Made by a program: the position numbers and the translations under genes. Below the pieces are notes generated by a model. It saw nothing but the letters and a program-made list of their open reading frames with translations, did not search any database and was not told the origin of the DNA. From positions 2,910 through 52,482 of the IMG/VR virus record IMGVR_UViG_3300029309_000062: a stretch of 49,573 bases of DNA; one strand, given 5' to 3'. This DNA is from a virus. Below are positions 47,941-49,573 of the stretch, in pieces; positions within the stretch are counted from its first letter, which is position 1; the number at the start of each line of letters is the position of its first letter.

Positions 47941-47983
47941 TTTAGCAGCTACCGCAGTAGCTGTTACAAAATGGACACATAAC

Positions 47984-48139
47984 TTATATTTTAATAGTTA
48001 TACCTATTGACACTATAAAAGCGCCGCTTGCTATTGCAAGTGTGTTTGCATTGTTACCTAGCTTTTGTTTATGCCAGATCATATTAGTACCCGCCATTGT
48101 CATCATGCCAATACCTCCTATTATTGCTAATCGTTTCAT
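47984..48139 (-). CDS. Small membrane peptide downstream of RNR (51 aa)
   Basis: The sequence MKRLAIIGGIGMMTMAGTNM continues IWHKQKLGNNANTLAIASGA and ends FIVSIGITIKI, giving two hydrophobic segments around a basic loop, a helical hairpin. The ATG overlaps the RNR stop as ATGA, so the two are co-translated. Function unknown. Confidence 0.6.
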   Translation of the reverse strand: MKRLAIIGGIGMMTMAGTNMIWHKQKLGNNANTLAIASGAFIVSIGITIKI

Positions 48140-49573
48140 ACTATTTCACACGCGCCTCCTGCACAAGCTAATTCACCAGCTAGATCAGTTTCATCTTCAA
48201 CTTCTACTATATTAGTAAGATTAACATCAGTTAAACTCTTCATCATAGTCTCATATTTAGATTTATCTATATCTTCAAATGGTGCTTGAGTATATGTACC
48301 GCCATCATATGGTAGGACAGATAGCCCATTATAGTAATCCCTATTGTCCCACATCCAATTACCTGCTTTATCCCACTCATCTGCTTTTAAACTAACAGTA
48401 GCTGAAACATTATGAGTATTACTACCGCGCTTGTGGCCTGGTTTTACCCACTCAGTTGCTACTTTCTTTATACGTTCAAGCAAGTCAAATGGTGATTCAG
48501 TTCTTAGTATAGCATTAGCCGGAGCTTTTTGTGGTATACTAATTACAGCAGTATCATGAGGTCTAAAATATTCATCTTCAATTAAATCAGGGTGATTATT
48601 AACTAAGTATTTATACATACTTTCGTTTTTACCAACTCTAACTCTACGGACATAATAATCATTATGCCACGCATGAATACCAGACGAAGTTCCTAATGCC
48701 AGAGATGTTGTCCCAGCAGGCTTCACGGTTGTACATCTAGCAGCAGGTTTAATCCCTATTTGTTTTGCTACCTTTTTGTTTTGACTTACTACTATATCTG
48801 CAGCGGCCTTCATATCCAACTGCAGCACAGCGGCAGAGCCTATTCCTGTCATTGATACACCTATAAGGGCGTCCTTCTCTGTCGTATCTTTCCATACGTC
48901 TCTTAAATAATGAAAGTCAGTGTAGCCTGCCTGTAATGTACCTATAAAAGAAGCTACTTGACATCTCTTGTTAAAATCATTTTGATCTTTAATATCACTA
49001 GCATTTACCTCACATAGGTTACAAAACTGAAAAGGTCTTAATGCTATTTCACAACAAGGATTAGTTCCCCAGTCTTTATCGTTATTAAAATAAATACCTG
49101 GCTCACCTGCTCCTGATAGCTCAACACGCTTCCATAAATCCATAAAAAATTGTTTACTTATTTTATGTCTCATTAGCACTGCTGAGTTATTAGCTCTACC
49201 TCGTTGAGGCGCTTCTTCCCACCAGTGACCTGACTTACAGCCTATCATGGCTTCATCATCTGCTGAGAACAAACTAATAAGCGCTGCTCTACGTATACCG
49301 CCTGCTAATACAGCATCAGCTATATGGCAAACAATATCGTGAGCTTGTAGTGTAGTTAAATGATCACCATCTTCTACATCTTGAAGTATTCCTTGTACTT
49401 TTACAATACATTCTTTTAATGGTTGTGGACCTGGCGCTTTACCACCAGACGTAACTAATTGTGCGCCCTTTGGTCTTATATCAGAATAATCAAAAACTAT
49501 CTTAGATGATCTCTTAGAGCCCATATAAGACGTGATTAATATCTTTATTGCATCAGCCCAGCCTTCAATACTG
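48136..49573 (-). CDS. nrdJ: Class II (B12-dependent) ribonucleotide reductase, 5' part outside window
   Basis: The partial protein (about 478 codons, start beyond 49573) shows SIEGWADAIKILITSYMGSK, FDYSDIRPKGAQLVTSGGKA, the active-site segment NPCCEIALRPFQFCNLCEVN and VKPAGTTSLALGTSSGIHAW. These match the monomeric adenosylcobalamin-dependent family, in which Cys in NPC forms the thiyl radical, Glu follows, and the second Cys in FC closes the disulfide. The C-terminal CAGGACEIV supplies the usual redox-shuttle cysteines. NPCC has Cys where NPCG is normal. The enzyme makes deoxynucleotides for phage replication. Confidence 0.9.
   Translation of the reverse strand, partial: SIEGWADAIKILITSYMGSKRSSKIVFDYSDIRPKGAQLVTSGGKAPGPQPLKECIVKVQGILQDVEDGDHLTTLQAHDIVCHIADAVLAGGIRRAALISLFSADDEAMIGCKSGHWWEEAPQRGRANNSAVLMRHKISKQFFMDLWKRVELSGAGEPGIYFNNDKDWGTNPCCEIALRPFQFCNLCEVNASDIKDQNDFNKRCQVASFIGTLQAGYTDFHYLRDVWKDTTEKDALIGVSMTGIGSAAVLQLDMKAAADIVVSQNKKVAKQIGIKPAARCTTVKPAGTTSLALGTSSGIHAWHNDYYVRRVRVGKNESMYKYLVNNHPDLIEDEYFRPHDTAVISIPQKAPANAILRTESPFDLLERIKKVATEWVKPGHKRGSNTHNVSATVSLKADEWDKAGNWMWDNRDYYNGLSVLPYDGGTYTQAPFEDIDKSKYETMMKSLTDVNLTNIVEVEDETDLAGELACAGGACEIV

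Noticed and set aside
1-49573. Stop codon reassignment as in some crAss-like phages
   Set aside because: Genes end at TAA, TAG and TGA with tight overlaps to the next starts, and no long gene is broken by an in-frame TAG or TGA.
1-49573. CRISPR array, insertion sequence or integrase
   Set aside because: No regularly spaced repeats of the proper length, no transposase or recombinase motifs were seen.

Overview
The window is a large part of an AT-rich, densely coded, tailed double-stranded DNA phage genome. A head module (terminase, portal, scaffold-like protein, major capsid protein), head-tail connector proteins, very long internal virion proteins and no tape measure or tail sheath point to a short-tailed (podovirus-type) virion. 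The host is probably a marine Bacteroidetes bacterium. The reasons are indirect: start codons sit behind A/T-only leaders rather than Shine-Dalgarno sequences, and several proteins resemble families I know from marine and flavobacterial phages. The gene content is broadly like crAss-like and Cellulophaga podoviruses, but I could not test the affiliation. Standard stop codons are used throughout. I saw no integrase, transposase, CRISPR array or rRNA gene.

Layout. (1) 1-3087, minus strand: about 14 very small genes, many coupled by ATGA or TAATG overlaps, which look like an early accessory block. Five copies of one motif, ACAAACTAAATACGA-N8-GGATAAT with an invariant 8-base spacer, lie in front of separate gene groups and are probably a phage promoter. 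A tRNA-like fragment with a D-arm-like and a T-arm segment but no anticodon arm sits at 2243-2300. (2) 3088-3468: divergent intergenic region with direct repeats and an interrupted inverted repeat. (3) 3469-47862, plus strand: one almost unbroken late block. It opens with a histone-H1-like basic protein, three fibre proteins (one ending in a peptidase S74-type chaperone domain), a small nucleotidyltransferase and a GroEL/GroES pair. Next come basic, poorly known proteins, a lysis cluster (amidase, membrane proteins, GTA-type holin) and a second GroES-like protein. Then follow small terminase candidate, large terminase, portal, scaffold, capsid, two terminators, connectors, two long beta-rich tail proteins, a GNAT-like protein and three internal virion proteins. 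The last of these has 2850 residues and carries HExxH and HAD-like motifs. The block ends with small cysteine-containing basic proteins and a PAP2-type phosphatase. (4) A bidirectional-looking terminator at 47911-47940. (5) 47984-49573, minus strand: a 51-residue membrane peptide and a class II ribonucleotide reductase cut by the right edge.

How the genes fit together: minus-strand genes would serve early takeover and nucleotide supply (RNR), and the plus-strand block builds, matures and releases virions. The chaperonins probably help fold viral proteins. The points most worth a second look are the early promoter series, the tRNA-like fragment, the H1-like protein, the standalone PAP2 phosphatase, the paired and additional co-chaperonins, the nucleotidyltransferase among the fibre genes, and the 2850-residue virion protein.
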